Positions 7,952-16,031 of a stretch of 64,000 nt of DNA are shown here, piece after piece (positions within the stretch are counted from its first letter, which is position 1; each line of letters opens with the position of its first letter). The notes under the pieces were generated by a model, which saw only the letters and a program-made list of their open reading frames with translations, ran no database searches and was not told the origin of the DNA. Origin of the DNA: Streptomyces phaeofaciens (lineage in GTDB: Bacteria > Actinomycetota > Actinomycetes > Streptomycetales > Streptomycetaceae); NCBI RefSeq assembly GCF_014648915.1, contig NZ_BMSA01000021.1, positions 124,001 through 188,000 on the forward strand, in the 5' to 3' direction. A program made the position numbers and the translations under genes.

Positions 7952-10027
7952 GTGCACGACATGGTCAAGGGCGCCAACGTGGGGTTGGCGGCGCTGAGCG
8001 AGAACGCCGACGCGGTGATCGTGAGCCTCGGGTGGGCCAGCCCGACCGGCGAGGGCGACGCCGACGTCTCGGTCCTGCTGCTGGACGCGAAGGGAAAGGT
8101 CCGCAGCGACACCGACTTCTACTTCTACAACCACCCGGTCGCCCCGGACGGAAGCGTCCAGCTGCTCGGGAAGGTGCCGGTGGGAGAGGGCAGCGAGGAC
8201 CGGATCGGCTTCGACCTGACCGCGATCCCGGCCGGTGTGGAGCGGATCGTCGTCGCCGCCAGCCGGTACGAGGGCGCCCGCTTCGACGAACTCGACGACC
8301 TCCGGGTCACGCTGGCCGACGGGTCCGGCGAGGATCTGCTGCGGTTCGCGATCGACGACCCGGGGTCGGTGAGCGCGTTCATCTTCGGCGAGCTGTACCG
8401 GCGCGGGGACGACTGGAAGTTCCGGGCGGTCGGACAGGGCTACGACACCGGACTGGCCGGACTCGCGACGGACTTCGGCGTCGACATCGACGACGACGCC
8501 TCGGCCGGGCAGGACGCCGACACCGGCGCGGGTGCCGACGCGGAACAGGGCGAAACCGTCGCCGTCGAGCAGGTACCGGCGCCCCCGCAGCCCTCGGAGC
8601 CCGCACAGACCCCGCGGCGCCCGGCAGCCCTCCCGGCGATGCCCGCCCCCCGCCCCGCCGGGGACGACGCCCAGCCGCCGAAGGCCGCCGCCGCCCGCCC
8701 CCGCACCGCCAGGAGGAAGATCACCCTCCCGAAGGCGGCGAAGAAGTCGCTCGCGGAGAACGAGTCCTGGAAGGACGCCCGCCTCTTCCCCGTCTCCGCG
8801 CTCAAGAGCGACCGGGACCGCGAGACACGGGCGACCTCGGTACTGCTGTCCGTGATGGCACAGGTCCCCGAGTTCGGGCGGCGGCTCACGGCCGCCTTCG
8901 GCGCGCCGACGGGCCGGATGGAGACCTTCACCGAGGTGTCCCTGCCCCACGGTGACACCCCGCGCCGCCCCGACGGAGTGATCCGGGTCGAGCGCGCCGG
9001 CAAGCTGTGGACCGCGTTGGTCGAGACGAAGACCAACGGCAACCCCCTCAGGTCCGAGCAGGTGCAGGCCTATATGGACATCGCCGCACGGCGCGGCTAC
9101 GAAACCGTGATCACACTCTCCAACGACGTCGCGCTGGAAGGCAGCCCGCTCGTCGACGTGAAGATCGACGGGCGGCGCAAGCACAAGGTCGCGCTGCGCC
9201 ACCTGTCCTGGGCCGAGGTGGCCCACCAGGCCCAGCTGCTCATCCGGCACGAGGGCGTCGGGAACAGCGCCCACGCCTGGCTGCTCCAGGAACTCCTGCA
9301 CTACCTCCAGCACGAGAACTCCGGCTGCCACGGCTTCCAGAACATGGGCGCCGCCTGGGTTCCCGTGCGCAAGGGCATCGACGACGAGACCCTGTGCCAG
9401 GGCGACCCCCGGGCCCTGGAGGTGGTGGAGAGCTGGGAGCGGCTCATCCGCCAGGTGTCCCTGGGCCTCGGCGGCGAACTCGGCCAGAAGGTCCTTCCCG
9501 TCCAGCGCGCCCGGCGCGGTAGCGACCCCGGGGCGCGCCGCGCCAGGATGGCCGACGAACTGTGCGCCGAGGGCAGGCTCCGGGCGGAGCTGCGGATCGA
9601 GGGAGCGCCGGGTGTCCTGGCGGTCGGCGCCGATCTGCGGACCGGCCGGCTGCGGACGTCCGTCGAGATCCCGGCACCCGAGCAGGGCTACCCCCTGACC
9701 TGGGCCAAACGGCTCGTGCGGCGGCTGGCGGAGGCACCGGCGAACCTCCACGTGGAGACCCTGATCGAGGACGGCGCGGGCCCCCGCGGCACGCTGGAAC
9801 GGCTCCGGCCGGAACCGGCCGACCTCCTGCCCAGGAACGGGGCGCGGGTCACCGGCTTCCGCCTCACCCTCTTCAAGGGCATGGGCAGCACCCGCGGCAA
9901 CGCGGAGTCCGGCTTCATCCGCAGCGTCGACGACGCCGTACAGCGCTTCCACGGCACGGTGCTCACGCATCTGGAACCCCCGAGCGTCCGGCGCCCCGAC
10001 GGCACGGAGCAGCCGGCGGCGGGCTGA
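7952..10027 (+). CDS. TerD domain protein fused to PD-(D/E)XK-like nuclease domain
   Basis: The 691-residue protein starts at a GTG with GGGGGG just upstream. Residues ~1-175 are a TerD-type stress-response domain ('GKVRSDTDFYFYN', 'IGFDLTAIPAGVERIVVAAS', 'FIFGELYRRGDDWKFRAVGQGY'). A Pro/Ala/Arg-rich linker runs to ~265. From ~270 a nuclease-like domain begins: D341 in 'RPDGVI', then E358 and K360 in 'VETKTNGNP', forming the D...ExK arrangement of restriction-type nucleases. The remaining ~300 residues have no recognised fold. TerD proteins bind Ca2+ and are linked to tellurite and phage defence. A DNA-acting defence or stress enzyme is inferred. It is a single gene. Confidence 0.8.
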   Translation: MHDMVKGANVGLAALSENADAVIVSLGWASPTGEGDADVSVLLLDAKGKVRSDTDFYFYNHPVAPDGSVQLLGKVPVGEGSEDRIGFDLTAIPAGVERIVVAASRYEGARFDELDDLRVTLADGSGEDLLRFAIDDPGSVSAFIFGELYRRGDDWKFRAVGQGYDTGLAGLATDFGVDIDDDASAGQDADTGAGADAEQGETVAVEQVPAPPQPSEPAQTPRRPAALPAMPAPRPAGDDAQPPKAAAARPRTARRKITLPKAAKKSLAENESWKDARLFPVSALKSDRDRETRATSVLLSVMAQVPEFGRRLTAAFGAPTGRMETFTEVSLPHGDTPRRPDGVIRVERAGKLWTALVETKTNGNPLRSEQVQAYMDIAARRGYETVITLSNDVALEGSPLVDVKIDGRRKHKVALRHLSWAEVAHQAQLLIRHEGVGNSAHAWLLQELLHYLQHENSGCHGFQNMGAAWVPVRKGIDDETLCQGDPRALEVVESWERLIRQVSLGLGGELGQKVLPVQRARRGSDPGARRARMADELCAEGRLRAELRIEGAPGVLAVGADLRTGRLRTSVEIPAPEQGYPLTWAKRLVRRLAEAPANLHVETLIEDGAGPRGTLERLRPEPADLLPRNGARVTGFRLTLFKGMGSTRGNAESGFIRSVDDAVQRFHGTVLTHLEPPSVRRPDGTEQPAAG

Positions 10028-10286
10028 CCGGCGCGGTCCGCTCCCGGGAGTGGACCGGTCGTCGGGTGGACGTGTGGGCGGTGCTTCGCCCGGAGGGGTG
10101 AATTCTGCGCCGTGGGGGCCGGTTTCTGGTCGGTTTCCTGTTCAACAGGCAACCCCTACAAGGCTCTTGCCCCTCTCACAGGGTGCTCATGGATCCGGCC
10201 GGGGCGCATGGGGTGCGTCCGTGTGGTGGCCGGGTGGGCTGTCCAGTCCGATGCCACTGACCATGGCACTCGCAGACGAGGAACCG

Positions 10287-11978
10287 ATGACCAGACTGCA
10301 ACACCGCAAGGGAATCAAGCGCGGGGCGTTCGCCGCGGGGGCCGCGCTCACCGTCGTCGCCGTCGCCGGGGCCGCCCCCGGCGCCGGTGCCGCACCGGCG
10401 ACCACGCCGGGGAAGCCGGTGCTCAAGCTCGTCGCCGCGTCGAAGTCCGTGACGCTCGACCGATGGGAGGGCAACTCCGGGGTCTACCTCGACCTCGGCA
10501 CGTACGTCACCGTCGACAACGCGCCCTTGGAGTTCAAGGTGACGCGCAAGTCGTACAAGGACCCCGTCGTCGCGCAGCAGATCCTGCGGAACGGGACGAG
10601 AACCACGACCAGGACGCTGCCCGCCGGGACCGTCAAGGACTTCTCCGGGCTGCCCGGCTTCCTGGAGGTGTCCGTCAAGAACGCCTCCGGGGTGGAGGTG
10701 CAGAAGACCAAGGGCACCTTCTGTCCGAACAACGCCTCCGGGCGGCTGCGGCCGGACGCCCCGGCCACCTCGCACTATCCGGAGAGCTGCCCCACCAACC
10801 CCTTCACGCTGGGCTCCGTCTGGGGCGTGGAGAAGGGCTGGGCGGCCAACACCACCGCCGTCGACTACGACAACCCGGTCGACCTGCCGGCGGGCGAGTA
10901 CACGGCCAAGGTGTCGGTCGCGAAGAAGTACCGCGACCTGTTCGGCATCCCGAACAACCAGGCCACCATCAAGGTGACGGTGCGGCAGATCAGCGACGGG
11001 GAGGGCGGCGGCGGGGCGGGCCTCACCGGCGGGCAGCACTCCTCGATGGCCCACGGAGGAGCCCACGGGGGTGCTCACGGAGGTGCCCACGCCGGTGGTC
11101 ACCACTACGGGCCGCGCGGCGCAGACGCTCCCACCCCCTCCGCCCTCTCCCACGCCCTGGAGGACCGCGGTCTCGCCCACCACCTGGGCGACGGCTCCGG
11201 CCACACCGACGGTTCCCGCATCGCGCCCGGACTGAAGGCCAACTCCAAGCGGCCCACCGGCCGTGCGGCGGTCCCGGCCAACGCGCCGAAGCCGGACCTG
11301 CGGTCGCTCCCGGCCTGGGACATCGCGGTCACCGACGGCGAGGACGGCGACGCCCCCGGCAAGGACTACCTCGCCTTCAGCGCCAACGTGTGGAACGCCG
11401 GCCCCGCCCCGCTCGTCGTGGACGGCTTCCGCAAGCCGGGCGCCGACCTGATGGACGCGTACCAGTACTTCTACGACGCGAACGGCAAGCAGATCGGCTA
11501 CAGCCCCACCGGCACCATGGAGTGGGACCCGCGCATCGGCCACGAGCACTGGCACTTCACGGACTTCGCCAGCTACCACCTGCTCGCCGCGGACAAGAAG
11601 GAGATCGTCAAGAGCGGCAAGGAGGCGTTCTGCCTGGCCAACACCGACGCGGTCGACTACACGGTGAAGAACGCCAACTGGCACCCCTACAACACCGATC
11701 TGTCGACCGCCTGCGGTCAGCAGAACTCCATCTCGGTGCGGGAGGTCCTCGACGTCGGCTCCGGTGACACGTACACCCAGTACCGTCCCGGCCAGTCCTT
11801 CGACATCACCGGCCTGCCGAACGGCACGTACTACATCGAGGTCGTCGCCAACCCGGCCAAGCGTCTGAAGGAGACCAACCTCAAGAACAACGTCTCCCTG
11901 CGCAAGGTCGTCCTCGGCGGCACCACGGGCGCCCGCACGGTGACGGTCCCGCCGTACGACCTGATCAACGCTCCGTGA
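10287..11978 (+). CDS. Secreted lysyl-oxidase-like protein with His/Gly repeat
   Basis: The 563-residue protein starts at an ATG with GAGG 5 bases upstream and has a Tat- or Sec-like signal peptide ('KRGAFAAGAALTVVAVAGAA'). The first ~230 residues are beta-rich. A linker at ~residues 250-275 repeats HGGA and could bind metal. The C-terminal third holds the lysyl oxidase signature: H419, H421 and H423 in 'HEHWHF', then H431 in 'SYHL', typical copper ligands. A 'PAKRLKETNLKNN' motif near the end is typical of bacterial members. It probably oxidises amines or peptidyl lysines outside the cell. Confidence 0.85.
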   Translation: MTRLQHRKGIKRGAFAAGAALTVVAVAGAAPGAGAAPATTPGKPVLKLVAASKSVTLDRWEGNSGVYLDLGTYVTVDNAPLEFKVTRKSYKDPVVAQQILRNGTRTTTRTLPAGTVKDFSGLPGFLEVSVKNASGVEVQKTKGTFCPNNASGRLRPDAPATSHYPESCPTNPFTLGSVWGVEKGWAANTTAVDYDNPVDLPAGEYTAKVSVAKKYRDLFGIPNNQATIKVTVRQISDGEGGGGAGLTGGQHSSMAHGGAHGGAHGGAHAGGHHYGPRGADAPTPSALSHALEDRGLAHHLGDGSGHTDGSRIAPGLKANSKRPTGRAAVPANAPKPDLRSLPAWDIAVTDGEDGDAPGKDYLAFSANVWNAGPAPLVVDGFRKPGADLMDAYQYFYDANGKQIGYSPTGTMEWDPRIGHEHWHFTDFASYHLLAADKKEIVKSGKEAFCLANTDAVDYTVKNANWHPYNTDLSTACGQQNSISVREVLDVGSGDTYTQYRPGQSFDITGLPNGTYYIEVVANPAKRLKETNLKNNVSLRKVVLGGTTGARTVTVPPYDLINAP

Positions 11979-12016
11979 GAAGCGCTCAGTAAGAAGCGCT
12001 CAGTAGGCGGAACCCG

Positions 12017-12049
12017 CCGCCCCGGTCCGCCCGTCGCGGACCGGGGCGG
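12017..12049 (+). terminator. Terminator after the lysyl-oxidase-like gene
   Basis: A perfect 14-bp stem, CCGCCCCGGTCCGC (12017-12030), pairs with 12036-12049 around a CCGTC loop, 38 bases past the stop codon. There is no T run, as is usual for streptomycete terminators. Confidence 0.75.
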
Positions 12050-12259
12050 TCCCGTCCCTCCCGCCGGACAGTCCCTCGACCTCGCCGAACTCGGCTCAGG
12101 GGCAACCCTTCTGAGGTTCCGTGAGTCTCCTGAGACGTCTGTGCTCCCGGAACGTATTTCACCTTGCGTGTAGGGTTCCGGCGTTCGGCGGTGACCAACG
12201 CCGAACGATCCGAGCACGGTGTACGGGGTGCGACGGCCGATGCGGAGGAGCGAGCGCCG

Positions 12260-13678
12260 GTGAGCGGAACGAGAAGGCGGGGGCGGACTCCGGCGGCCAC
12301 GACGGGCCGGCCGGGGGAGCGGACGGCGGGCCGGGGCGGTACCCGGCTGACCCGGCGGGGGCGGATCCTCGCGTGGGGCGCGGGGGTGACCGCCGTGGTC
12401 GTCCTCGGCGTCGGCGGCGTCGGAGCCTGGATCTATCAGGACCTCAACGACAACATCAACCGCGCCGACGTGGACGACAAGCTCGGCGGGAACCGGCCCG
12501 AGAACCTCAGCCCGGGGTCGAAGAACATCATGCTGGTGGGCTCCGACAGCCGTGACGGCGCCAACGCCAAGTACGGCAAGGACCTGACCACCATGCAGTC
12601 GGACACGCTGATGGTGCTGCACATTCCGGCGGACCGGAAGTGGGCCGCGGTCGTGTCGTTCCCGCGTGACTCCTATGTGGAGATACCGGCGTGCGAGATG
12701 AGTGAGGGCAAGAAGTCCTCCCCCCACAAGGCGAAGATCAACGAGGCCTTCGCGCTGGGCGGCACCAGCGGCGAGGTCGCCAACGCCGCCGCGTGCAGCA
12801 TCAAGACCGTCGAGGCCCACACCGGCCTGCGCATCGACAACTTCATGTCGATCGACTTCTCCGGCTTCAAGGGCATGGTCGACGCCCTGGACGGCATCGA
12901 GGTCTGCCCCGAGCAGGCCATCACGTCGGACAAGGCCAAGCTGAACATGAAGGCCGGCTGCCAGACCGTCGACGGCGAGACGGCCCTCGGCTACGTCCGG
13001 GTCCGCTACGGCGTGGGCGACGGCTCCGACATCGGCCGCATCGGCCGCCAGCAGGAGTTCATGAACGCCCTGGCCGAGAAGGCCCAGAAGAAGCTCACCA
13101 GCCCCGACGCGCTGTACGGCTTCATGCAGTCCGCGACCAAGTCCCTCACCGCGGACCCCGGACTGGCCGGCATCAAGCCGCTGTACGGCCTGGCCAACGA
13201 ACTGAAGGGCATCCCGAGCGACCGTCTGGCCTTCCTCACGGTGCCCAACTACCCGCGCGAGGCCGACGTACCGACGGACAAGGCCAATGTCGTCTGGCAG
13301 TACCCGCAGGCCGCCGATCTGTTCAGCGCGCTGGCCAAGGACAAGGAGACGACCAAGGACCAGCTCGAGGCGGACGTCGAGAAGCTGGTGTACGCCTCCC
13401 AGACGAGGGTCCAGGTGCTCAACGGCACCGGTATCGGCGGCCGCGCCGCCGAGGTCGCGGAGAAGCTGCGGCAGGCCGGGTACACCGTCACCGGTACGGG
13501 CAACGCGCCCGCCACGGTGTCGAAGACGACCGTCACCGCCCCGCCGGGCCTGGAACAGCAGGCGGCGGCGATCGCCTCCCGGCTGCCCGGCGTCAAGGCC
13601 GCGTCGGACGCCTCGGCCGCCGCGGGCGTCGTCACGCTGGTCGTCGGGCCGGAGCTGAAGGTCGGCGACGTCGCCTGA
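12260..13678 (+). CDS. LytR-CpsA-Psr (LCP) family wall-polymer transferase
   Basis: Using the GTG at 12260, with GGAGGAG about 9 bases upstream, the product has 472 residues. A basic cytosolic head precedes one membrane helix ('ILAWGAGVTAVVVLGVGGVGAWIY'). The extracytoplasmic LCP domain (~95-310) shows 'NIMLVGSDSRDG', 'SDTLMVLHI', the Arg/Asp motif 'VSFPRDSYVEIP' and 'YVRVRYGVGDGSDIGRIGRQ', which bind polyprenyl-pyrophosphate substrates. A LytR_C domain (~375-465, 'RVQVLNGTGIGGRAAEVAEK') ends the protein. LCP enzymes attach teichoic acids or similar glycopolymers to peptidoglycan. No wall-polymer genes are adjacent. Confidence 0.9.
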   Translation: MSGTRRRGRTPAATTGRPGERTAGRGGTRLTRRGRILAWGAGVTAVVVLGVGGVGAWIYQDLNDNINRADVDDKLGGNRPENLSPGSKNIMLVGSDSRDGANAKYGKDLTTMQSDTLMVLHIPADRKWAAVVSFPRDSYVEIPACEMSEGKKSSPHKAKINEAFALGGTSGEVANAAACSIKTVEAHTGLRIDNFMSIDFSGFKGMVDALDGIEVCPEQAITSDKAKLNMKAGCQTVDGETALGYVRVRYGVGDGSDIGRIGRQQEFMNALAEKAQKKLTSPDALYGFMQSATKSLTADPGLAGIKPLYGLANELKGIPSDRLAFLTVPNYPREADVPTDKANVVWQYPQAADLFSALAKDKETTKDQLEADVEKLVYASQTRVQVLNGTGIGGRAAEVAEKLRQAGYTVTGTGNAPATVSKTTVTAPPGLEQQAAAIASRLPGVKAASDASAAAGVVTLVVGPELKVGDVA

Positions 13679-13711
13679 CGGGCCCGGGGCGCCGGCGCGG
13701 CACGCGCGTGG

Positions 13712-13740
13712 TGGAACAGCCTCCGGTCATACGCTATGAT
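13712..13740 (+). promoter_or_regulatory. Candidate housekeeping promoter of the tRNA-like RNA
   Basis: A near-consensus -10 box, TATGAT, lies at 13735-13740. TGGAAC at 13712-13717 is a weak -35 at 17-base spacing. Transcription would begin near 13747 and give a ~37-nt leader before the cloverleaf. Confidence 0.55.
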
Positions 13741-13783
13741 TGATCTTGAGCCGGTCACCGCACCACGAAGGTGAACAGGTTCT

Positions 13784-13853
13784 GCGTTGGTCGTCCAAGG
13801 AAAGACGCCCCGCTTCCTGCGGGGAGATGCAGGTGCAAGGCCTGCCCGGCGCT
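13784..13853 (+). tRNA. tRNA-like RNA, divergent, anticodon position TCC
   Basis: The 70-base element folds as a complete cloverleaf. The acceptor stem is 13784-13790 with 13846-13852 (7 bp, two G-U). The D arm has a 3-bp stem (13793-13795/13804-13806) and a loop with GG. The anticodon stem is 5 bp (13808-13812/13820-13824) with loop CTTCCTG, the variable loop has 4 bases, and the T stem is 5 bp (13829-13833/13841-13845). T33 is present and the triplet reads TCC (Gly). Oddities: base 37 is T, not a purine; the T loop is TGCAAGG, with G at position 55; no CCA is encoded. It has its own promoter-like box and terminator. It may be an atypical or non-translating tRNA, or a tRNA-derived regulatory RNA. 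Confidence 0.6.
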
Positions 13854-13861
13854 CTGGTGAA

Positions 13862-13894
13862 CGAGTCCCATCCCGTCAGACGGGGTGGGACTCG
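13862..13894 (+). terminator. Strong intrinsic terminator of the tRNA-like RNA
   Basis: A 15-bp stem, CGAGTCCCATCCCGT (13862-13876), pairs with 13880-13894 (one G-U) around a 3-base CAG loop and is followed by TTTCGTT. It begins 9 bases after the cloverleaf, so the RNA is a separate unit. It also faces the end of the minus-strand injection-system operon. Confidence 0.85.
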
Positions 13895-13970
13895 TTTCGT
13901 TGTGCCTCAGGCCGCGCGCGGGCGGCCGCGGCCGGAGGGCTACCCCCGGCCGCGGCCCTGCCCCGCCCCG

Positions 13971-15350
13971 TCAGGACGCGTTCGCGCTGGACTTGCCGAA
14001 GAACTCGATCTCCGCGATCGCCACCTGCTTGCTCCCGGAGGCGCCGTACGACGACTCGACCGTGAAGCGGACCTTGGTGACCTCGCCGACGCGGAAGGCG
14101 CGGCGCTGGCCGCCCGCGCTCTGGTCGAGGACCAGCTCGCGGGTCGTGGTCTTGCCGTCCTTCGTCGTGATCGTCGCCTTGAGGCGGTGCGGGAGCGCCG
14201 ACTGGTTCAGCTGGTCGGCCTTGGACGACGTACCCGACGTGATGATCACGTCCAGCAGACGGGTCGGCTCGTCGAAGCGGGCCTCGATCCACTCGCCCTC
14301 GCCCGACTCCGAGACACCCGGCCCCCACCAGGTGTTGGCGTACTTGTCGAACGCCAGCTCCGGCTTGTGGCCGGGGTAGGAGCGGGAGGCCGCGTACGCG
14401 TCCGGGGCCACCGGCGCACGCTTGGCGAAGTGGTCGCGGGTGGCCTGCACCCATCCCGAGGCGTTCATCCCGACCCAGATCAGCAGGGTGAGGACGAGCG
14501 CCGCCACCACCCACGTGACGATGCGGTCGAAGGTGCGGCGCAGCCGGGGGCGGTCGCCGGCCCAGTGGGCCTGACCGTCCCGGTTCAGCACCCGGCGCCA
14601 CCACGGGAGGCGCTGCGGGGAGCGGTCCTCCAGGGTCATGGGCATCGCGCAGCGCGTGCAGAAGTGCCGGTCGGGCCGGTTGGGGGTGGAGCACCAGGGG
14701 CACGCGACGCCGTTCTCCTCGCCCCGCTCGGGGACGGGCACCCGGACCTGGGGCCGGTCCGCCACCGGGCGGCCCGGGAGGACCGGGGCGACGGTGGGCG
14801 GAGCGGCGGGCGCGGGCGCCTCCGGTTCGTCGACGGGCACCAGCAGGGAGCGCGCCCGGGCGGCCATCGTGTCGCCGAGGGCGGGGGCGGGCGTCGTCGC
14901 GGCCCGGGAGTCGTCGGCCGTGTCCGGGGGGAGCGCCGGGAGGGGGGTTTCCGTGGTGTCCTCGTCGTCCGGGTCGTGCTCGTCGTCGACGGCGGAGGCG
15001 GAGACGGCGGAGGAAGCGGGGGCCGGTGCCGTGACGGCGGGCTCGGGCGGGTCGGTGTCCCGCGACGGGCGCGGCGCCGGGGACGGTGCGCCGGAGCCCG
15101 GCCGGGAGGTGTCGGCCGCCCCGGCCTCCGGACGCTGTACGTCGTCCCCGGAACCGGAACCGGACCCGGTGGCGGACCCTTCGCCGGCGCCGGGCGTCCC
15201 CGGTGTCGCCGTCGCCCCGGACGTCGACGCCGCCGCCCCGGCCCGCACCGTCGCCCGGTCCGTCCAGCTCAGTACGGCACCGCAGGCGTCGCAGAAGGAC
15301 TGGCCGGGTTCCGCCCGGGTGCCGCAGTCGGCGCAGTTCTGGGTGGTCAT
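13971..15350 (-). CDS. CisA-like zinc-ribbon membrane protein of the contractile injection system
   Basis: The 459-residue protein begins with a zinc ribbon (C6, C9, C20, C23), followed by a ~180-residue disordered Pro/Ala/Asp-rich stretch and a second ribbon near residue 215 ('CPWCSTPNRPDRHFCTRC'). One membrane helix lies near 273-293 ('VTWVVAALVLTLLIWVGM'). The outer C-terminal domain (~310-455) looks like a discoidin or NADase-type glycan-binding beta-sandwich ('PELAFDKYANTWWGPG', 'WIEARFDEPTRLLDVIITSG'). The layout and its place as last gene of the operon match CisA, the membrane protein linked to membrane attachment of Streptomyces particles. Its ATG overlaps the stop of the upstream gene by 4 bases. 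Confidence 0.85.
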   Translation of the reverse strand: MTTQNCADCGTRAEPGQSFCDACGAVLSWTDRATVRAGAAASTSGATATPGTPGAGEGSATGSGSGSGDDVQRPEAGAADTSRPGSGAPSPAPRPSRDTDPPEPAVTAPAPASSAVSASAVDDEHDPDDEDTTETPLPALPPDTADDSRAATTPAPALGDTMAARARSLLVPVDEPEAPAPAAPPTVAPVLPGRPVADRPQVRVPVPERGEENGVACPWCSTPNRPDRHFCTRCAMPMTLEDRSPQRLPWWRRVLNRDGQAHWAGDRPRLRRTFDRIVTWVVAALVLTLLIWVGMNASGWVQATRDHFAKRAPVAPDAYAASRSYPGHKPELAFDKYANTWWGPGVSESGEGEWIEARFDEPTRLLDVIITSGTSSKADQLNQSALPHRLKATITTKDGKTTTRELVLDQSAGGQRRAFRVGEVTKVRFTVESSYGASGSKQVAIAEIEFFGKSSANAS

Positions 15351-15904
15351 CTCTCCGGGGTCCTTTCGGCTGCGGTCACCTTGACCGAGTACGGCATGTG
15401 GGCGGGGCGGGCGGCGGCCACGAGGGCGTCCAGGCGGTGTTCGTCCGCCGGACCGGGGTCGGGCAGGCGGAGCGTGACGTGCAGATGGGGGCGGTGGTCG
15501 CCGGGGAACGGGCCGAGCGGGCGGGCGTTCCACGCCGAACCGCCGCTCTCGGAGATCTCCGGCTCCACGCCGAAGGCCAGCCGGATCGCCTCGGCCAGGC
15601 CCCGCCGGGTGCCGCGGACCCGGTGCAGATAGGCGGCCGCGGCGACGGCGGCCCGCAGCCTCGGCTCCGGTTCCGTACCGTCCGTCTCCGCGCCGACCCA
15701 GCCCGCCAGCCACCGGGCGAAGTCGACCGGCGCGAGGGCCGGGTCGAAGTACGCGGGCAGGCAGTCGAGGACGTTGTGGATCGGCGCGACGACCTCGTCC
15801 AGGCCGGCGACGAACCGCTGCGCCAGGTCGTCGTCGGCGAAGACGGCCGGGAGCATCGCGCTGATCGGGGCGGACGAGCCGAGCCCGTCGACAGAGCCTC
15901 TCAC
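15347..15904 (-). CDS. eCIS baseplate protein, phage tail protein I-like (Cis12/Afp12 type)
   Basis: The 185-residue protein starts at a GTG preceded by GGAAGGAAG. It carries the tail-protein-I pattern 'LPAYFDPALAPVDFARWLAGWVG' and 'VRGTRRGLAEAIRLAFG', as in P2 gpI and Afp12-type proteins that attach baseplate wedges or fibres. It belongs to the injection-system operon, follows the baseplate J gene after a 127-base gap and overlaps the CisA-like start. No tail-fibre gene follows it. Confidence 0.85.
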   Translation of the reverse strand: MRGSVDGLGSSAPISAMLPAVFADDDLAQRFVAGLDEVVAPIHNVLDCLPAYFDPALAPVDFARWLAGWVGAETDGTEPEPRLRAAVAAAAYLHRVRGTRRGLAEAIRLAFGVEPEISESGGSAWNARPLGPFPGDHRPHLHVTLRLPDPGPADEHRLDALVAAARPAHMPYSVKVTAAERTPER

Positions 15905-15930
15905 CGGCCGCTTCCTTCCCGGCGCACGAC

Positions 15931-16012
15931 AGCGCCCCGAAGGGGCGCGGGGAACTGCGCGACGAGCCACGACGCGGCCGCACCCGACCGACGACAGCGA
16001 CACGGAGCGGCC
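15931..16012. repeat. Streptomyces intergenic hairpin repeat
   Basis: GCGCCCC (15932-15938), GAA, GGGGCGC (15942-15948) is followed by GGGGAACTGCGCGACGAGCC and a degenerate tail. From memory this is the common dispersed intergenic element of Streptomyces chromosomes, normally outside operons. Here it occupies the gap between two baseplate genes of one operon, where the hairpin could act on processing or partial termination. The right end is approximate. Confidence 0.7.
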
Positions 16013-16031
16013 CTCCCGGCGGAGCGCCCCC

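Noticed and set aside
13784-13853. Phage or ICE attachment site at the tRNA-like gene
   Set aside because: There is no integrase nearby and I could not find a second copy of its 3' end bordering the injection-system locus within the window.
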